From the NCBI GenBank assembly GCA_023614405.1, contig CM042694.1, positions 115,690,685 through 115,754,684 on the forward strand: DNA of 64,000 nucleotides. The letters are read 5' to 3'. The notes under the pieces are model-generated. The model was not told the origin of the DNA, searched no databases, and saw only the letters and a list, made by a program, of their open reading frames with translations. Source of the DNA: Avena insularis. Lineage: Eukaryota; Streptophyta; Magnoliopsida; Poales; Poaceae. The position numbers and the translations under genes were made by a program. This document shows, one piece after another, positions 10,064-22,681 of this stretch; the first letter of the stretch is position 1, and each line of letters begins with the position of its first letter.

Positions 10064-13000
10064 TGTGCATCATCATAACGGCATGCTCATGTCATCATTC
10101 CACATTGCATTTGAGTATCGTCATGTCATAATGCATGGTTTGCCTAAAACTATTTACTAAAAGCCTAGTTTTGTTTTATAAATATCCGCGTCTTTATTTC
10201 AAATCAAAACTCTGGTCTTTTCTAGAAGTTTTATTTGTCTAAAAACTATTTATAAAAGCATCTCTAAAAATAAAACAAATAAAAATAAAAATCTTTTTAG
10301 GGGAAGGCAGCGGGCCAGGCCTGAAGGCCCAGCCAGCCAGCCTACTTCCCCATATATGAAACCCTAAACCTAAATCTAGTCCTACCCCAAACCCCACCAT
10401 CTACCCTTGCCGCCGCCACCCACACAAACCCTAACTACCCAGCCCCCCACCTACCACCTAACCCACACCGACCAAACCACTTGGACCAAACCTAACTACG
10501 CGACCTATCCACACACGTGACAAGAGCCTGCCAGAGCACACCTACACACACGCACCTTTTGCCGCTGACATAACGCTGCAGCTTGCATGCCCTTCAGCCC
10601 CACCTCCTCGCTCTGCACCCCACCTCGTTCCCCATCGATCCCCTCCCTCCTTGCTTTCCATCCGCAGGCAACAGCCTCCACCTGATCGAATCACCGCCGC
10701 TGCCACCAGCGCTTCCTCACCAATCGAGCTCGAGCACGGCCCCTTCCTCTTGCTGCCTTCCGCTCGAGTCTCCTGCAGGCCCTGTTGCCGCCGACACGAG
10801 GTCGGCCTCCTCCCGCGACAGCGCCCCCGCGGAGCCCCTCTACAGCCACGGCCTCTCGAGCTCGCCCAGGCGTCCCCATCTCTGATGTGCCACCTCGCCG
10901 GCAGCAAACCCCACGGTCGTGCTCGCCTCCCAGCTGACACGTTCGCGACCCCGCCGCCTACGCCCCAGGAAGCTCGCCGCGCCCCTTCCTCTGTGAAGCG
11001 CCCAGCCCGCATCACCCCAGCGCTGCCGCTCTCGTCAAGCCCTGCCGCCAGCATCGTCCTCCACCGTCCTTTGCCGTGCCGCTCGCAAGCTTCTCGTCGC
11101 CTGGCCCCGTGTGACCCTACCACCAACGCCGCCTCCTCCCAGGAGCAACCGTCATGTCCTTCTCCGTGCCCCGAGGCCTAGCCCTCCTCTGCTCCGTCCT
11201 ACGGGCCACCGTTGACCGTCGCCAGGTGCTCGGTTGGTGATGGTGCTGTTGTTTGTTGAGGAGGTGATGCGTGCCGATGTTTCAGTGAAGTTGTGGTGAT
11301 GATATGATGGGGTGTTCTGCCGTTGCTACCCGATGTCCTAGCCCATGTGTAACCTCTAGTGCCAATTGGGGCTCCATAGTGAGGTAAATCGTGTTTGTGG
11401 ATGTCATATGTTGGTGAACGCCGACGCAAGTTCGTCCTACGCTGTGGTGAAGAGATGCTGCTAATCAAGACCACCTCGTGGACTCAAAGATCGAACTCCC
11501 TAGACCCCAGAGTCCGAAGGTCGAGACCGAAGACCCGCAACCCTCGAAACGCCATGATCTACTACACGGATAAGATGGCCGAGACCGCGGAATGCCGAGG
11601 TCCCCTTCACGGACGCAAAGGCCCCGATCCCAGAACCCGAAGACCGATCCGAACCCCCTCCAAGCCCCAAGATCTTCGGACCTTAATGTGTGATCCCCTT
11701 TTTCCGAGCCCTATTTTATAAAATGTTATATAAACTTGATGCATATTAAATTGTTCATGATTGCACACATGCTTTGGCATTTGGGGGTATTTATCGATTC
11801 ACCTAATAATTAAATATGGAGACTATATGCGGGTATTCTAGTCTTATATTGGCTCCATTTCAATTTGTCTAGCGAACCGAGGCCATGTTTTTCCTTGTTA
11901 TGCCAACACTTAAATTGTGGGGTATCTGAACAACATGAACCTTCTAATTAATTGTCGGGACCCCGGTTCTACTTAATATTGCCTAATTGCATCACACCTT
12001 TCCCATGTCATACATCATATATGCATCATGCCCGATCTTCTGTCGTAGTATTAAATAGTGCATCCAGTGTTTCTTTTAGTGTTTTGCTTCTTCACGGATT
12101 AGGCCGTTGAGTTGATGCGAGTCTCGACAAGTTCTTCGGACAATGTATCTTCGGCACTGTTTTCCTAGGCGAGCAATCTTCCCCTTTCTACCTATTTTTC
12201 ATTTATAGTCTTTATTTCCTCCTGTTGATCTATTGCTACCTGTGTTGCGATGCTTTAGTCTTTCCGTACCTGTGATATCCCTTGCAGCCTTTATATTACC
12301 TTGGACACCTCCTATTACCTGTTGTTTGGTAGATAGTCGGCCTTGCGTGTCATAGCCGCCTGCTCAGGTGCTGCTTCGTGTCGTCAAGTACCATAGTTGT
12401 TGGAAGGTTACCATGTGCTTTATGTTGGAGATGATCATGACTTTAAATACAACTTGATATTAAAATGCTGGGAATAGTTATAACTAATGCAGAGGCATTG
12501 GTAGGCAATAGATGTTATTTGGTTCTTCCACGCTCACTTGTGTCCCGTAGGCCCCAAGTACTTGATACCTGTTCCTTGACTATCGCACTATCCGCATGTG
12601 GGACCATGAATCCCCTTAGCAAGAGCTTGATTCATTTCTTATTTCTTGGGGCCACAAACTAGTTTGGGGCTTTATTACTATCTTGTACTTATGCCATGCT
12701 TTACTGCTTTATTTACGATTGTGCGCGGAGCACCTGTACTATTTAGGGCCAAACCGTGCCACGTTTCCGCTGTATCGACAAGCCCTGTCACACTTTTGGG
12801 TTCCCAGTCATTTACAGCCGTTGCCACACACCCTGGGTCCGTCGCGAAGCCGGCCGACTTCGTAACGGGTAGCTTAGTGGGGTGGCCCCCTGAAATATTT
12901 TATGAATCTTGTGATTGCTTTGTCGTGAAAGCCTCGTTAGGTTTTTATTTGGTTTTTCCAAGGTTGATCGTGCGTGTGTTGCTATTTGTGCACCCCTGTA

Positions 13001-13978
13001 GGGTAAATCTTTCTGAAAGTTGTGTCCACGGTTATGGACAACTTGAAGCATAGTATCTCGATCATAGACAACTATAACTAAAGTAGTGTTGTGAATTTGA
13101 CTTAATATATGACTAGTTATCATCTTCACTATAACGGAATGGATAATGAAAGTTCCAACAACTGGTGGATTTGGGGTGTATCATGTCATGTTATACCTGC
13201 CTAGTAAGTATTTCAACTACAACAGAACGGTTAATTAAAACTGCCCACTACTTATGCTATCAGGATGACTCATGCTATCTATATCTGACTCGTAAGTGCT
13301 AGAACTATAATGGAACGAATAAAACTACCAAATGTGTGAGTTTCCTCGGTATGACTTCTTCGTTTGGTCTCGAAGGGGAATACCAGGATGGGTATGTTTG
13401 GTGTTAGTATCAGGTTGGATCCGAATAGGTCTTTCTTATCCCTCTCTGATAGTCGCCAGTTTACCAAGTCTCTATAGGTTGTTTAGTGTCTGTTGTGCTA
13501 CCGCTTCAGTCCACCGTACCTATGTAGGCGAGGACCACCGAATTCTAGACTCGTCATGTACTGGCCTCAGTACTGACCGCTCTCTTTTTCCTTTGCCTTT
13601 GTCGGCACCCCTTTTGTTTAACAGGTATAAGTTCGACGTCGTTAGTAGGGTTACCCTTTCGGCTTGGCCTAGGCAGGGTTATGGACGCCATTGGTTATTC
13701 TTCAGGGTTCTTAGCCCCATTTGCATCTTATCCGTACTCGGATGTTGTATCGTTTTCAAGGTGATTTGAATCTTTGTATTGTATATCTATATTGTGGACT
13801 CATGGAGTCGTTGTTATAAATATATATGTTCTGTGGGTTCCATCGTGGACTATTGTGTAATGATCTTACTTCGTTTTCCACCCGCACGCAAGTGCCTGGT
13901 GGGCGTCCTTGAATCGTTTCTATGCGGGTTTGGCGGGAATCGCTAAAATCTGCATAGGGTCGATTCGAGGGTGTTACA
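10064..13978. repeat. Long LTR-like segment (probable part of a large Gypsy LTR), no coding capacity
   Basis: About 3.9 kb without recognisable protein domains. It has an AT-rich start, a GC-rich block (about 10370-11660) and a long AT-richer tail. It ends at 13978 in GGGTGTTACA, a common 3' terminus of plant Gypsy LTRs, and a transposase frame opens at the very next base. The expected opposite end is not at 10064, because CACTA-1 lies there. The simplest reading is that CACTA-1 inserted into this LTR, so its start is left of the window. A 194-codon minus frame at 10542-11126 is low-complexity GC sequence and probably not a gene. Confidence 0.5.
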
Positions 13979-16647
13979 GAATACTCTTCCTCAAGAGTCC
14001 TTCACAGCCACCTGTTCCGGTCTGGTTTCATGACCGGCTATAATTGTTGGACCAAGCATGGAGAAAGAGGGGTTATGATGGAAGACAACGAAGAAGAAGA
14101 GAATGATAACCACTACCCTACTATGTCCTCTAAATACGATGGTACTACAATGGAACACAATGATGAAGAAGAAGCTGAAGAACGGTCATCAGATGAGCCC
14201 GATGATGATCTTAGTCGGCCATTGCTGATGCAAAGGGAGAATGCGTAACTGAAAGGGAGAGGTTGAAGTTCAAGCAGATGTAAGAGGATCACAACAAGTT
14301 GTTGTCCCCAAATTGCGAAGATGGGCACAAAAAGTTGGGTAACACACTGGAATTGCTGCAATGGAAGGCAGAGAACAGTGTGACTGACAAGGGATTTGAA
14401 AAGTTGCTGAAAATAATGAAGAAGCTGCTTCCAAAGGATAACAAACTGCCTGCCAGTACGTACGAAGCAAAGAAGGTTGTCTGCCCTCTAGGATTATAGG
14501 TGCAGAAGATACATGCATGCATTAATGACTGCATCCTCTACTGTAGTGAGGAGTACGAGAATTTGGATGCATGCCCGGTATGCACTGCATTGTGGTATAA
14601 GATCAGATGAGATGACCCTGGTGATGTTGAGGGCGAGCGCCGCAGGAAGAGGGTTCCTGCCAAGGTGATGTGGTATGCTCCTATAATACCACGGTTGAAA
14701 CGTTTGTTCAGGAACAAAGAGCATGCCAAGTTGTTGCGATGGCACATGGAAGACCGTAAGAAAGACGAGATGTTGAGACACCCCGTTGATGGGTCGCAGT
14801 GGAGAAAAATCGAGAGAGAGTTCCCGGAGTTTGCAGGTGACGCGAGGAACTTATTGTTTGGTCTAAGTACAGATGGCATGAATTCTTTTGGAGAGCAGAG
14901 CTGCAGTCATAGCACCTGGCCTGTGACTCTGTGTATCTATAACCTTCCTCCTTGGTTGTGCATGAAGTGGAAGTTCATTATGATTCCAGTGCTCATCCAA
15001 GGCCTGAAGCAACCCGACAACGACATTGATGTTTACCTAAGGCCATTAGTTGAAGAACTCTTACAGTTGTGGCACGGACAAGGTGTAGATGTGTGGGACG
15101 AGCCCAAGCCGAAGGAATTTGACCTACGAGCGTTGTTGTTCATAACAATCAATGATTGGCCTGCTCTTAGTAACATTTCAGGACAGACAAACAAGGGATA
15201 CAATGCATGCACGCACTGTTTAGGTGAGACTGAAAGTATATATTTGGATAAATGTAAGAAGAATGTGTACCCGGGGAATCGTCGTTTTCTTACGCCCACG
15301 CACTCCCTAAGAAAGAAAGGTAAGCATTTCAATGGTGAGGCAGATCACCGGAGTAAGCCTATCCACTGTAATGGTGATGATGTATTTGATATGGTGAAGG
15401 ATTTAAAAGTAATCTTTGGAAAGGGTCCTAGTAGACAATCTATTCCGAAGGACGATGGCGGACACCCACCCATGTGGAAGAAGAAATCTATATTTTGGGA
15501 GCTACCCTATTGGAAATTCCTAGAGGTTTGCTCTACAATTGATGTGATGCACCTGACAAAGAATCTTTGCGTGATGTTGCTAGGCTTCTTGGGCGTGTAT
15601 GGGGAGAATAAAGATACATCGGAAGCACGGCAGGACCAGCAATGTATGAAATACCGAGACGACATGCATCCCGAGCTGTTTCAAGGTACTGCCAGCTATG
15701 CTCTTACCAAAGAAGAGAAGGAAATATTTTTTGAAGTCCTTTATAGTATCAAGGTCCTGTATGGCTTCTCATCGAATATAAAGGGAATAATAAATATGGC
15801 AGAGAATTTTTTTTCAAAACCTAAAGTCTCATGACTGCCACGTGCTTATGACCCAGTTGCTTCTGGTTGCATGGAGGGGGCTCCTGCCGAAAAATGTTTG
15901 AGTACCCATTATGAAGCTATGTGCGTTCCTCAATGTAATTTATCACAAGGTAATCAATCTAGATAGTCTAACAAGATTACAGAAAGATGAAGTTCGATGT
16001 CTTGTCAGCTTCGAGTTGGTATTCCCATCATCCTTCTTCAATATTATGACGCACCTCCTAGTTCACCTAGTCGAAGAGATTAACATTCTCGGTCCTATAT
16101 TTCTACACAATATGTTCCCCTTGAGAGATTCATGGGAGTCTTAAAGAAATATGTTCATAACCGTGCTAGGCCAGAAGGAAGCATCTCCAAGGGATATGGG
16201 AGACTTTCCAAGGGTACGAGATAAATGAGAATACATTTTACACGATCGCCCAAGATAAAAAGAGCACCAACCAAAACAGTGGTGTCCGATTTGATGCAAC
16301 AGACAAGAATGGGCAAAAGGACACATATTATGGTTACATAGAGGAGATATGGGAACTTGACTATGGACCTTATTTTAAGGTCCCTTTGTTTCGGTGCAAA
16401 TGGGTCAAGCTGACAGGAGGCAGGGTTGAGGTAGACAAGAAATATGGAATGACAACAGTGGATCTCAACAATCTTGCGTACAAAGACAAACCATTCGTCC
16501 TAGCCAATGATGTGGCTCAGGGTTTCTATGTGAAGGACATGTCTACCAAACCGAGAAAAAGGAAAGATAATAAAAAGAATACATCATACGATGAGCCAAA
16601 GTGCCACATAGTTCTTTCAGGGAAAAGAAACATCGTGGGAGTGGAGG
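13979..16647 (+). pseudogene. CACTA TNP2-type transposase (Transposase_21, DUF4218, DUF4216), 5' part
   Basis: This protein would cut and move CACTA ends in the nucleus. The frame opens immediately at 13979 (HLFRSGF upstream of ATG 14030). The core block 14665-15834 is 389 codons of Transposase_21 with FGLSTDGMN and IDVMHLTKNLC motifs. A DUF4218 segment follows (15835-16200; CAFLN, SFELVFPSSFFNIMTH, FLHNMFP), then a DUF4216 segment (about 16210-16647; PLFRCKWV, GMTTVDLNNL). Breaks are a frameshift between 14250 and 14298, TAG 14497-14499, TGA 14608-14610, and frameshifts near 15810 and 16122. A deletion fuses the DUF4218 tail to DUF4216 near 16205. The gene resumes at 28330 after the Gypsy. 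Confidence 0.88.
16200..16212 (+). other. Deletion junction inside TNP2
   Basis: DUF4218 coding sequence (KGYGRLS) passes directly into DUF4216 coding sequence (YEINENTF). Relatives of this transposase have a long segment between these blocks. The loss size cannot be measured from the window alone. Confidence 0.55.
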
Positions 16648-17138
16648 TGACGAGGGGTTAACTCATCAATGCCCATTGTTATGGACTTGGGTTTTGGAGA
16701 AGGAGGGAGTGCTGGAGGCATCTTTCGGCTAGCAAACAAGCACACAGAGAAGCAAGGTTTACCCAGGTTCAGGCCTTGTAGAGGACCCTACTCCTGCTTG
16801 TTTGCTCTTGGAATTATCGAAGGAATCAAAGGTTACAGGGGTGCGTAGATGCAATCTGGCGATGGTGTGAAAACTAGGGTTGCGAGAGTGTCCTCCTCGC
16901 TGCCCCCTCCTAGCCTTTATATAGATAGGCCACGTCTCGGGTAGCAGTTCGAGTCGGTTACAAGTTAGGGTTTGACCCTTTTAAACTTTCTATCTTTGAA
17001 CTATGTCTTGCGCTGCAAGTATTTTAAGTCTCCGTGAGTCACCCAAATCCGTTATTGGGCCTTGGGAAACATCGTGGGCTTCGACCAGGCTGGACCACAT
17101 ATGCTAGGCTCAAGTACCTATAAGGTATGCGCACGTCA
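16648..17138 (-). repeat. 3' LTR of the Gypsy element
   Basis: 491 bp, TG...CA on the plus strand, aligned gap-free with 27839-28329. On the minus strand it contains TATATAAA (plus-strand TTTATATA near 16916-16923). Confidence 0.93.
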
Positions 17139-17960
17139 GTAGCCCCCGAGTGTCTGGTCGAATCGTAGATTCGAGTAGAGACTTAAAAAGTCTTTTGAGT
17201 GCATAGCCGAGCATATTTCGAGTGATTTAGCTTGTATTACAAGGATTGTTGATGTGCACGCCTGATTTATCGATGCATCGATATCAGTTAACTACCATGG
17301 GGCAGAAACATCACCATCTACTTCAAATTCGAGTCCCCGGACTCGAATCTGGAAAAATGCTGGTGTGATTCGACTCTGGCCGCGGAGGTCTTACAGAGTT
17401 AGAATCCTAGTGTATATGAGTATGTGCACTCGACCCGTCCGTCAAGGCATTTTCTTCGCACTAGTAGGTGCGGATTATTTCTAGCAGAGCGCAGTCGAGG
17501 CGTTGCTAGGCCTTGTACAGGTCTTATCTTCACGCTGTAAGCGCGACATCCGAAATTTTGGTCATCGTGGAGATGATTGGGGTGGCCCAGGAGACGTGGT
17601 CTCTTTGCAGGGAAAAATGAGGCGGAGTCGCCTCGATCCTCGAGTGTGGATGTAATCAACACACAATTTGTTTGCAAGAAAAATCATAGGGTGCGCGACC
17701 AGCGCTCCCTATGGGAGTAGCCCCCGAGTGCCTATTCGAGTCGCAGACTCGAGTGGGGACTATAAGTATTTGTCGACTACTGTCGTCCTTTTGCTTGCTT
17801 AGGTCGGGATGTGTTCCTATAGCTCCCTATGGGAGTAAACCGAAGTCCATGGTTGGGGTTTCAGCTTCCAGCATAAATTTTTTGCAAAAGTAGTTAAGGA
17901 TAAAAAATCATAGGGTGCGCGACCAGCGCTCCCTATGGGAGTAGCCCCCGAGTGCTTGGT
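17139..17960 (-). repeat. Repeated polypurine-tract-like motifs next to the Gypsy 3' LTR
   Basis: GTAGCCCCCGAGTG (minus strand: CACTCGGGGGCTAC) abuts the LTR at 17139 and recurs near 17717 and 17941. The last two lie in a duplicated block of about 50 bp (17681-17730 and 17905-17954, offset 224 bp). Each is followed by a short CGAGTC-rich inverted motif. The copy touching the LTR is the likely plus-strand primer; the others are extra copies. Related motifs also occur near 22540 and 23988. Confidence 0.6.
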
Positions 17961-18434
17961 TGAGTCGAAGACTCGACTATTGGACTTTGTTAGTAGTCAA
18001 AAAATGCATTTTGCTGAAGTGGATGACGTCAGTGATGACATCACTTGCCCGCGAGGGTGGCTTTGACGGGACATGACAAGTGGTGGGACCCACTTTCTGA
18101 CTCAGATTTGACCAGGCGTGCGTAATCTTCTGCCGTTACTGTGTCTCCTCATTTTTCGCGCACGATAGGCGGAGTAGGGGCGTGACGGTTCGTGGTCTAG
18201 TGGGTCCACATGTCGTGGCTGATGTGTGCCACGCGTCCTGATGGTCTCATCTTGGCCGTTAGATTGCCTCCAGTCCTTAGGTTAAATAGTGAGTTTCACC
18301 GTGGTGAAAACTCACATTGCCTTCTTCTTCCTTGTGCCCTTGCCGCTTCTGCTCCCAAGCGATCTGTGCTCCTTGTGCTGGATCAGCTGCGCGTTTTCCC
18401 TATCTACTTTCTTCCCTCCCATCGCCACCGATCA
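17961..18434 (+). other. Upstream region of the antisense Gypsy gene
   Basis: No coding frame is supported before ATG 18435. The stretch probably holds the promoter and 5' leader of the antisense gene. An AT-rich TTAAATAG occurs near 18281, about 150 bp before the ATG, and could serve as a TATA-like site. Confidence 0.35.
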
Positions 18435-21400
18435 ATGGGTAAGAAGAGAGCCTCGCCGTCTGCCGCCGTCGCGACTACTGTCGCGAAGAAGAAGAAAGGC
18501 GCCGCCGCGACTGGCACCGGCGCCGGTGCTGGTGATGGGAAAAATAAAGGTGCCGTCCCCCGCGTCATGAACGGCTCCTGGCGACGCTCTGTGATCAAGC
18601 CGGCCGAGGTGTTCTTCCATCGCCAAGATGGATCTCTTCCGGCGGTGGAGAGCAAGTCGAAGATCCCCGGCAGTGAGGTAATCCCCAGTCCTCCTGCTGG
18701 TTTCCGTGTCATGTTCCTCGCCTTCCTGGCGAGGGGCCTTTCTCTCCCCCTGCACCCCTTCATTAGGGGGCTTCTCTGTTTTTATGGGCTTCAGCTCCAT
18801 TAGCTGGCGCCCAACTCCATTCTGCACATTGCATGTTTCATGACTTTGTGCGAGTGCTGGCTCGGTGTCGAGCCGCACTTTGGTCTTTTCAAGAAAATCT
18901 TTCGAGCGAAACGTCAGTCGGGGTCAGGGTCGGTAGTGTATGACTTAGGAGGGTGCGGCATACACGTAGACTCCAACGTCACCTACTTTTCGAGTCCTGT
19001 CCCTGCTTCTGTCCAAAACTGGAGGGCCAACTGGTTCTATGTCTGTGACCAGCGCTCTGAGGGTGAGCATTTTGGACTCGAACCCTTCAACCCCTCCGCA
19101 CTCTGCAAGAAGAGGAGGTCCTAGAAGAACACCGTGATGCCCGCCGAAGTCGAAGACACGGAGGCTCTGTATCAGCGGGTGGTCGACCTTGAGGAGCGCA
19201 TGGGTAGCATGGTAGGAGGCACCGAGCTCATCCGTACTTGGATGCGTCATTGGGTGCAGCCCCTGTAGGCCAGGGCACACCCGATGTTCCGCTGGTCCGG
19301 TGCTGGCGATGTCACCCGCATATCCGCGGAAGACATTTCTTCGAGTGAGGTGGACAGGAGGCTTCGACTGTTGACGAAGTTTACCATCAAGGAGGAGCTT
19401 CCAGGCATCGCAGTCGTGCCTCCCTTCTGCGCGGACCATCCTCCACCAGAGGTGGACTTGTACTCCTTTGTTATTGCTTTTTTCGAGGTGACTTTGTGTT
19501 TTGACACTTTGTTAAATTTGTTTGTACAGGACCTGGCGGTTGCTCCGAGCGTGCGTCTGCAGCCGGAAGGAGTGATCCCGCGTGAGGTGGAGGAGGAGGA
19601 CGAATCGGGCTCCACTTTTCCGATAGAGGAGGTGCCGGAAGCCCCCGATTTCGAGGGCGCTCGCAAGTGCTCGCGTGAGCTGGAGGACTCCGACGCTTCT
19701 TCGCCTCCAATGCCTGAAGATGCTCCTGCTGCCATGGAGGAGGCGATCCTGGTCATACCCATGCGTGCCGTGGCTCCTCCAGCTCGCAAGAAACAGAGGC
19801 TGCCAAAGGATTCCTCGGAGGATTCCTTTGATCTTGAGAACATTCACGGGTAAGTGGTGGTCCTTTTCGCTATTGCAAGTGCTTTCATAGTTTTTCTTGC
19901 TCTGCTTCTTTGTCCTCGTTTGACTTTGAGTACTTGGTCGCAGTCAGACGGAATCTTCTAGTGACTATCTTTTTGTTAGGGAGTCTGCACCTGCTCCTCA
20001 CAAAGGTAACGAGGTAGCAGTGCAGGCTTCCTCTCCCCCATTGGCGACCTACTCTGGGGCAAATTCTTCGAGTTCCTCGCACAGTGTGGAGCACGAAGTG
20101 GTTGCCCAGATGTCGACGCGAGAAGAATCTTCGGAGTCTTTGGGGGACCATGTAAGCTTTTTTTTGCATCATTAGCATGATTTCCTTCCTTCTTGCTTGC
20201 TAACATTCTGTCACTTGTTCGGAAAATAGCCTTCTGTGATGGAGTTGACTCGCCTTGCGGAGCAGGTTCTTGCTCTTGGTCGTCAGCACGCGATCCTCGA
20301 CAAGCGTCACCAAGCTTTCGCAGGTAATATAATTGACCTCATCTTTTTCCCGTTTGTGGCAGTCGTAATTATGTTCAGTGCTTCAATATTGTGCTATTTT
20401 GCAGGGGAGCACAACGGTCTCCTTCGCCGTGTCGCCTCCCTTGAAAAAGGGTTAGTCGTGGCAGAGAAGAGTCGTGATGTGGCAACCAAGGCACTTGAGG
20501 AGTCGCGACTGGGCGAGGAGGAACTCTAAGTTGCAGCTGCTGAAAGGGAAAAGCTGTTCGCAGAACAACTTTTCTCTACTACGAAGAACCTCTCTGGTAT
20601 GTTTGCCTTTTCTGGAAAACTTTTGAGTTTGCTGTTACTTTTGAGTGCCACGCTAATAGTTGTTCGTTCCAGATGCTGCTGGCGTGGACTTCGACTCCCG
20701 CGCATTATCGCGTGAGGATGCCTTGACCGGTGTTGTCGCCGCGGTCGAAGATCGTGGCGCCACCCTTCAAAGCTTGCTGTCGAAGGCCAAGGGCATCCTT
20801 AGCCGACTCTGCGATGAGGTGATGCCCAAGGCCAAGGAGACCTCTTCGAGGTCGAAGGAGGAGGTGCCGGAGGCGGAGCGGGTGAACGATCTCGAGGGAT
20901 TGCTTGACTCCCTCGCTCAAGGCATCCCTAGTGACTTCAAGAACTCGCAGAGGTCCGTGGGCGCGACCATGGCACTCGCGATGGCGCAAGCCCATGGGGT
21001 GGAGATGGACCTAAGCGCCATTGCGTCTTCCATGCCCGTCGACGAGAGCGGCCACCAGGTAGTCTTTCAGTCCTACACATCTAGCTGCAGTAGGTATGGG
21101 CCAATGCTCATTCAAACTGTTGTTGCATATTCGGAGGAGCTGCGTCGCCTAAAGAGCGCCAAGGCCGTGACTTCCGGGGCTGCCACGGGAAAGTCAGTTG
21201 CTTCCGAGGCTGCCGCAGAGTCGCGGAAAGCTTCGAAGATGAAGGCGACGAAGTCGCATAAGTAGATTGCGTGATGCGTGTTTGTAATAGCATAGGGTCA
21301 TCTTGCCTTCTGTCAGAAACCTTGTTACCTTTATGTGGGCAATGCACTTTTTTTTTATATCAACTGCCCAGCTCCTTTGATTGTCTCTTTTCCTTATTCG

Positions 21401-22271
21401 CACGATTTTGATCGTATGCGTTTTTGTTTGAATGTAATAGGGTTCTTCGAGTGGTCCGTCTGATTCTCCGCCTTTTAATGCGACTGTGGCGCAGCTGCGC
21501 TCACGAGTTGAAGAGCTATCGTTGCTTTCGCGCATGCGTGACCATGTGAAACAGGTGGAACGGGAGTTGCCCATACTCCACGGAAACACGGATGTGTGGA
21601 AGTCGAAGGCGGAGAAGGCCGCTTCTCGCAAGAAGTACCTGCTTGATGAGATCGCCCGGATCAATGAACAGTTTAAGTGTTGGTCCTCTATACTTGTCCT
21701 TTCTTTTCTCCAGCCACTCGCGGCAATTCTCTTCCTTATGTTTCTTTCCTTGCATTCTTTTGCAGTTGTGAGCGCTTGCAACTCGCAGGAGGAGAGGGAT
21801 CGCGTGGCCATTCGCATTCACAGTCTTACCTAGGAGCAGCTATAGGCTGGCGGGTACTTTTGGGTAGAGCATGATCGTGCTACTACGCTGGCGACTTTGC
21901 AGGATCGCGTGGATCGTGTGCTTCAGTGCATGAAGAAAGCGCAGTCTTTCCTGAAGCATATTTTCCGGTCGATGTTTCCATTGGACGTCGTGCCAGCAAG
22001 TTTGCTGGCCCTATTGGCTAAGTTTCAAGATGCCAGCGCAGTACGCGAGTGTGTTCGCCAGCAATTGGTGGCGGGTGCTAAGGCTGCGTTACCTCTTGTT
22101 TGACTTCATCGGCCAGATGTAGATATTGACGTTGTTTCTACTGGGCCGCCGCCACCACCTGTGGGTATGACGTGGAATATGGTCCCTCATTATCAGGCGA
22201 CTGACCGGCCAGCCGAGGAGATCATCGACTTCTTCGAGGAGCAGACTAATGTACTACTGCTAGACCAATAG
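18435..22271 (+). pseudogene. Antisense accessory gene of the Gypsy element: 'putative gypsy type transposon' domain protein (PF04195-like), spliced
   Basis: Function is unknown; such genes are common in grass Gypsy elements and rice annotations. The ATG at 18435 opens an MGKKRA basic start. The conserved block follows (PAGFRVMFLAFLARGLSLP, then LHIACFMTLCECWLGVEPHFGLF, then NWRANWFYVCD). Downstream exons encode acidic and coiled-coil-like segments (20236-21265) and a C-terminal block at 21897-22271 ending with TAG at 22269-22271. Introns with consensus GT...AG borders are visible, for example 20323-20404 with a GTAATATA donor and TTTTGCAG acceptor. In-frame nonsense codons are TAG 18801, TAG 19122, TAG 19266 and TGA 22101. 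It runs opposite to gag-pol and lies between integrase and the 3' LTR. Confidence 0.75.
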
Positions 22272-22681
22272 TGTATCGTGTATCCTGCATAGAAATATAC
22301 TAGTTTTTGTAAAGTTGATTAATATTTGAGGTGTATCGCCAATGTACATAAAGAAGCTTGCTAGCTTATAGGTTGTTTCGATTGTAATCGATTTTTGAGC
22401 TTTCATGGCGTAGTTGTCTCAGCGCCTTGCCAACCTGTCAGATGCGTTGCAACTGGGTTGGTGTTTTATCAAGGGTTCGACTGCCAGATACTCGAGGTGT
22501 TCGTGGTGTTCGCTGAACGTAGTAATCGAAGGGTGGCGTAGCCCCCGAGTATAGAACTGCAAGGAAGAAAAAACATGCAAGTTTTGCAGGCACTTAGCTT
22601 TATTCATTCGTAGAATGTCACGAGGTGCAGTGTGTGGCTTAGTAGCCTGGTTGTGTATCCTTATTTGTAAAGTAAAAACGC
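22272..22681. other. Convergent spacer between the antisense gene and the pol end
   Basis: About 410 bp between two converging coding regions, with no frame I can support. It includes another GTAGCCCCCGAGT motif near 22540. Confidence 0.5.

Noticed and set aside
10542..11126. 194-codon minus-strand ORF
   Set aside because: GC-rich low-complexity sequence (Gly/Arg/Ala) with overlapping long frames on the other strand; no recognisable domain; lies in an LTR-like segment.
11395..13769. Possible host gene frames between CACTA-1 and TNP2
   Set aside because: Frames are short, overlap on both strands, lack start and splice context and show no recognisable protein.
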